A stretch of 64,000 bases of DNA, taken from Membranipora membranacea (taxonomy: Eukaryota; Bryozoa; Gymnolaemata; Cheilostomatida; Membraniporidae). A program made the position numbers and the translations under genes. This document shows positions 62,251 to 64,000 of the stretch, piece after piece. The stretch's first letter is position 1. Every line of letters begins with the position of its first letter. The notes beneath the pieces were generated by a model, which ran no database searches, was not told the origin of the DNA, and worked only from the letters and a program-made list of their open reading frames with translations. Location of the stretch: positions 3,601,001-3,665,000 of the forward strand of contig OU612066.1 in assembly GCA_914767715.1 (NCBI GenBank), given 5' to 3'.

Positions 62251-63528
62251 ATGGGTAAAGGAGCGGACGCATCATGCTGGATTGATGCTGGAGATAAAAT
62301 AGTCACAGTAATACTCTGTGCAATAGCAGCTCTGCTCAGTACTAGTTTGGTTACCTACAACCAAATCATAACTTACGAGAGAAGAAACAACGAAACCTCA
62401 TGTGTCATCCCTGAGCTGGTCTATACTGCTACACAACAACCTCCACGACCAACCCTCAACTTTACCATAGAACCATTCACAACCCTCAACTTCACCATTA
62501 AACCTCCATTCACAGCTCTCAATTTCACCATGGGACCCTCTACTACCCAAACAACCCCATCATCCCAAAACCTCAACTTTACCATAGAACCATTCACAAC
62601 CCTCAACTTCACCATTAAACCTCCATTCACAGATCTCAATTTCACCATGGGACCCTCTACTACCCAAACAACCCCATCATCCCAAAACCTCGCTGATATC
62701 CTCCGACCCTCGGGCCACTACATCTCCCTATACCTTCCATTCAAAAACCGCACTTTTGAAAACTTCACCATGAGTCCCCCATTCACAACCCTAAACATTA
62801 ATGTCATACCTCCAGAGACAAGTTTCGAATCCAACCAAACAATCACATTTCATAAACCGATCTTCAGAATTTATTGTGATTCTAATTATAGCTGCCAGAT
62901 GAATGCGACAAGTGCCCCCTGTGAAACTGTCACTCGCACAACAACCATTCGGCCAACCAATAGCCCAATTATGACAACAGTTCCTCAGGATGTATTTGGT
63001 GGTGACCTACAGCGTATTGCTGAGGATATAATACTGGCCTCACAGTACAGTGTGTCTGTGTTGAGTGTAATTGGAGTTGCGCTGCAAATTCAATTACTCG
63101 TATGCAGTTATTCTGATCGCCAGCGAAGGTCTTTCCGGATTTGTTTGACTTGGATAATGCTTGGGATATCAATATCAGAGGGTTTTCTGCTTGAGATTGG
63201 GGAACTTTTGAAAAGTTGGAATGATTTCTATTCGAAAGACTGGCTTGACATAACCCTCAACTCAAAGGCAGTGTTTACTACATTGGTTCTAGCTATCGTT
63301 GCGACACGTGACGCCTGTAAGCAAAATAGTTGGGTACGCTGTCGCATGTTAGCTATATTTATTGAGTATGTTGCCATAGCGATAGCACTGTTCACCCTTT
63401 GTGTTACTGTGATACCACCAGATCTAGCTTCTCCCCTACAACTCATCCCTGTTATTTCAGGCCCCTTGTTAGCTTACTTCATCCTGCTACTCATTACCTG
63501 CTGCTGCTGTCGGCGTGACACGGACTGA
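62251..63528 (+). CDS. Multi-pass membrane protein, unknown family
   Basis: One open frame of 425 residues, with the ATG 20 bases after a splice acceptor. A hydrophobic segment lies at about 17-38. Residues 40-260 are a Thr/Pro/Asn-rich stretch carrying many N-glycosylation sequons in LNFT motifs, so this part is very likely extracellular. Two 39-residue copies (62457-62573 and 62574-62690) are almost identical in DNA. The C-terminal part holds about five hydrophobic segments, near 266-286, 297-318, 339-354, 366-388 and 400-418, and ends CCCCRRDTD. Cysteines in the tail could be palmitoylated. I do not recognise the family. A lineage-specific mucin-like membrane protein is the safest description. 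The protein may continue by splicing, but the frame ends cleanly at TGA, and AATAAA follows at 63971. Confidence 0.75.
   Translation: MGKGADASCWIDAGDKIVTVILCAIAALLSTSLVTYNQIITYERRNNETSCVIPELVYTATQQPPRPTLNFTIEPFTTLNFTIKPPFTALNFTMGPSTTQTTPSSQNLNFTIEPFTTLNFTIKPPFTDLNFTMGPSTTQTTPSSQNLADILRPSGHYISLYLPFKNRTFENFTMSPPFTTLNINVIPPETSFESNQTITFHKPIFRIYCDSNYSCQMNATSAPCETVTRTTTIRPTNSPIMTTVPQDVFGGDLQRIAEDIILASQYSVSVLSVIGVALQIQLLVCSYSDRQRRSFRICLTWIMLGISISEGFLLEIGELLKSWNDFYSKDWLDITLNSKAVFTTLVLAIVATRDACKQNSWVRCRMLAIFIEYVAIAIALFTLCVTVIPPDLASPLQLIPVISGPLLAYFILLLITCCCCRRDTD
62457..62690. repeat. 117-bp tandem duplication within a coding exon
   Basis: Two adjacent 117-base copies inside the membrane-protein gene, near-identical. 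The visible difference is GCT versus GAT, changing Ala to Asp. The unit is a multiple of three, so the frame is kept. Each copy is itself built from LNFT-containing subunits, so the duplication looks recent. Confidence 0.85.
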
Positions 63529-64000
63529 TATCTGAACTCGCAAATCTAACCTTGGTTTCATTCACCTTGTGCGCAGACATACATTGATTTTATTCACAGC
63601 AGTGTTGATTAGCGATTATGCAATTATAACTAGAATTTTGATATAAAGTTTTTGCAGTATGTAAGCAGATTTAGTAGGTATTTTCTTTTGGTATAGTAGG
63701 CATTTTCTTATTATTTTTTTCTTTTTACATAATTCTGTTGGGACAGCTGCTGCACAAAATTCACATAATAGAGCAGATCTTTTATTTTACTCTCAAACTT
63801 TATGACATTTTTTTCATAGCTTTGATACTTGGGCACAAATGAATTTGCTCTTTTACATACGCTAATAAGGCTTATTGTTAACCTTCAAAAAGGTATAGTT
63901 TTATTTTTAATTATATTACCATCATCATCCTACATGCTTGTATAAGTGGATAGAGTAGAAAACTACAGTAAATAAAACTATTTATATTCTATATCAGCTG
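63529..64000. other. 3' flank to window end, no supported gene
   Basis: AT-rich sequence after the membrane-protein stop, containing a candidate AATAAA at 63971-63976. No further coding region is visible before the window ends. Confidence 0.5.

Overview
The window is nuclear DNA from an invertebrate animal. The genes have spliceosomal introns (GT..AG) with consistent phases, and the gene families are typical of metazoans: tetraspanins, sphingosine kinase, a PR-domain zinc-finger factor, an ARM/TIR/SAM protein and TPR proteins. The AT-rich, intron-rich and fairly compact layout would suit a non-bilaterian such as a sponge, but that is an inference and no rRNA or mitochondrial marker is present to settle it. 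I rebuilt gene models by joining exons at splice sites. Seven of the eight multi-exon models join without internal stops to a coding length divisible by three from an ATG to a stop; TTC22-like copy A also does so, with a presumed non-coding first exon.

Layout. 1-1325 (+): a broken TPR gene with two in-frame stops. 2074-2311: an 11-bp minisatellite. 3286-8720 (-): two tandem TTC22-like TPR genes. 10192-15530 (-): a 545-residue sphingosine kinase whose first large intron carries a 702-bp foldback element. 20142-28628 (+): tetraspanin 1 (263 aa). 31155-31571: 17 copies of a 24-bp repeat, each holding a splice-acceptor/donor-like junction. 31891-39585 (-): a 1475-residue nuclear-type protein with three matrin/U1-type zinc fingers and RS repeats. 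41645-45014 (+): tetraspanin 2 (236 aa). 46360-52068 (-): a 1016-residue protein with the order proline-rich, ARM, TIR, SAM. 54104-60560 (+): an 835-residue PRDM10-like factor with a hAT-type element in its last intron. 62251-63528 (+): an unknown multi-pass membrane protein.

Two gene pairs have close divergent starts about 2 kb apart: zinc-finger/RS gene with tetraspanin 2, and ARM-TIR-SAM with PRDM10-like. The genes are not an operon. The only local functional grouping is the tandem TTC22-like pair. The most interesting protein is the ARM-TIR-SAM gene: its parts match the NAD-cleaving sensor SARM1, but the SAM lies after the TIR rather than between ARM and TIR. The most interesting non-coding signals are the foldback element, a 34-bp perfect palindrome elsewhere with the same tips, and the splice-junction-like satellite.
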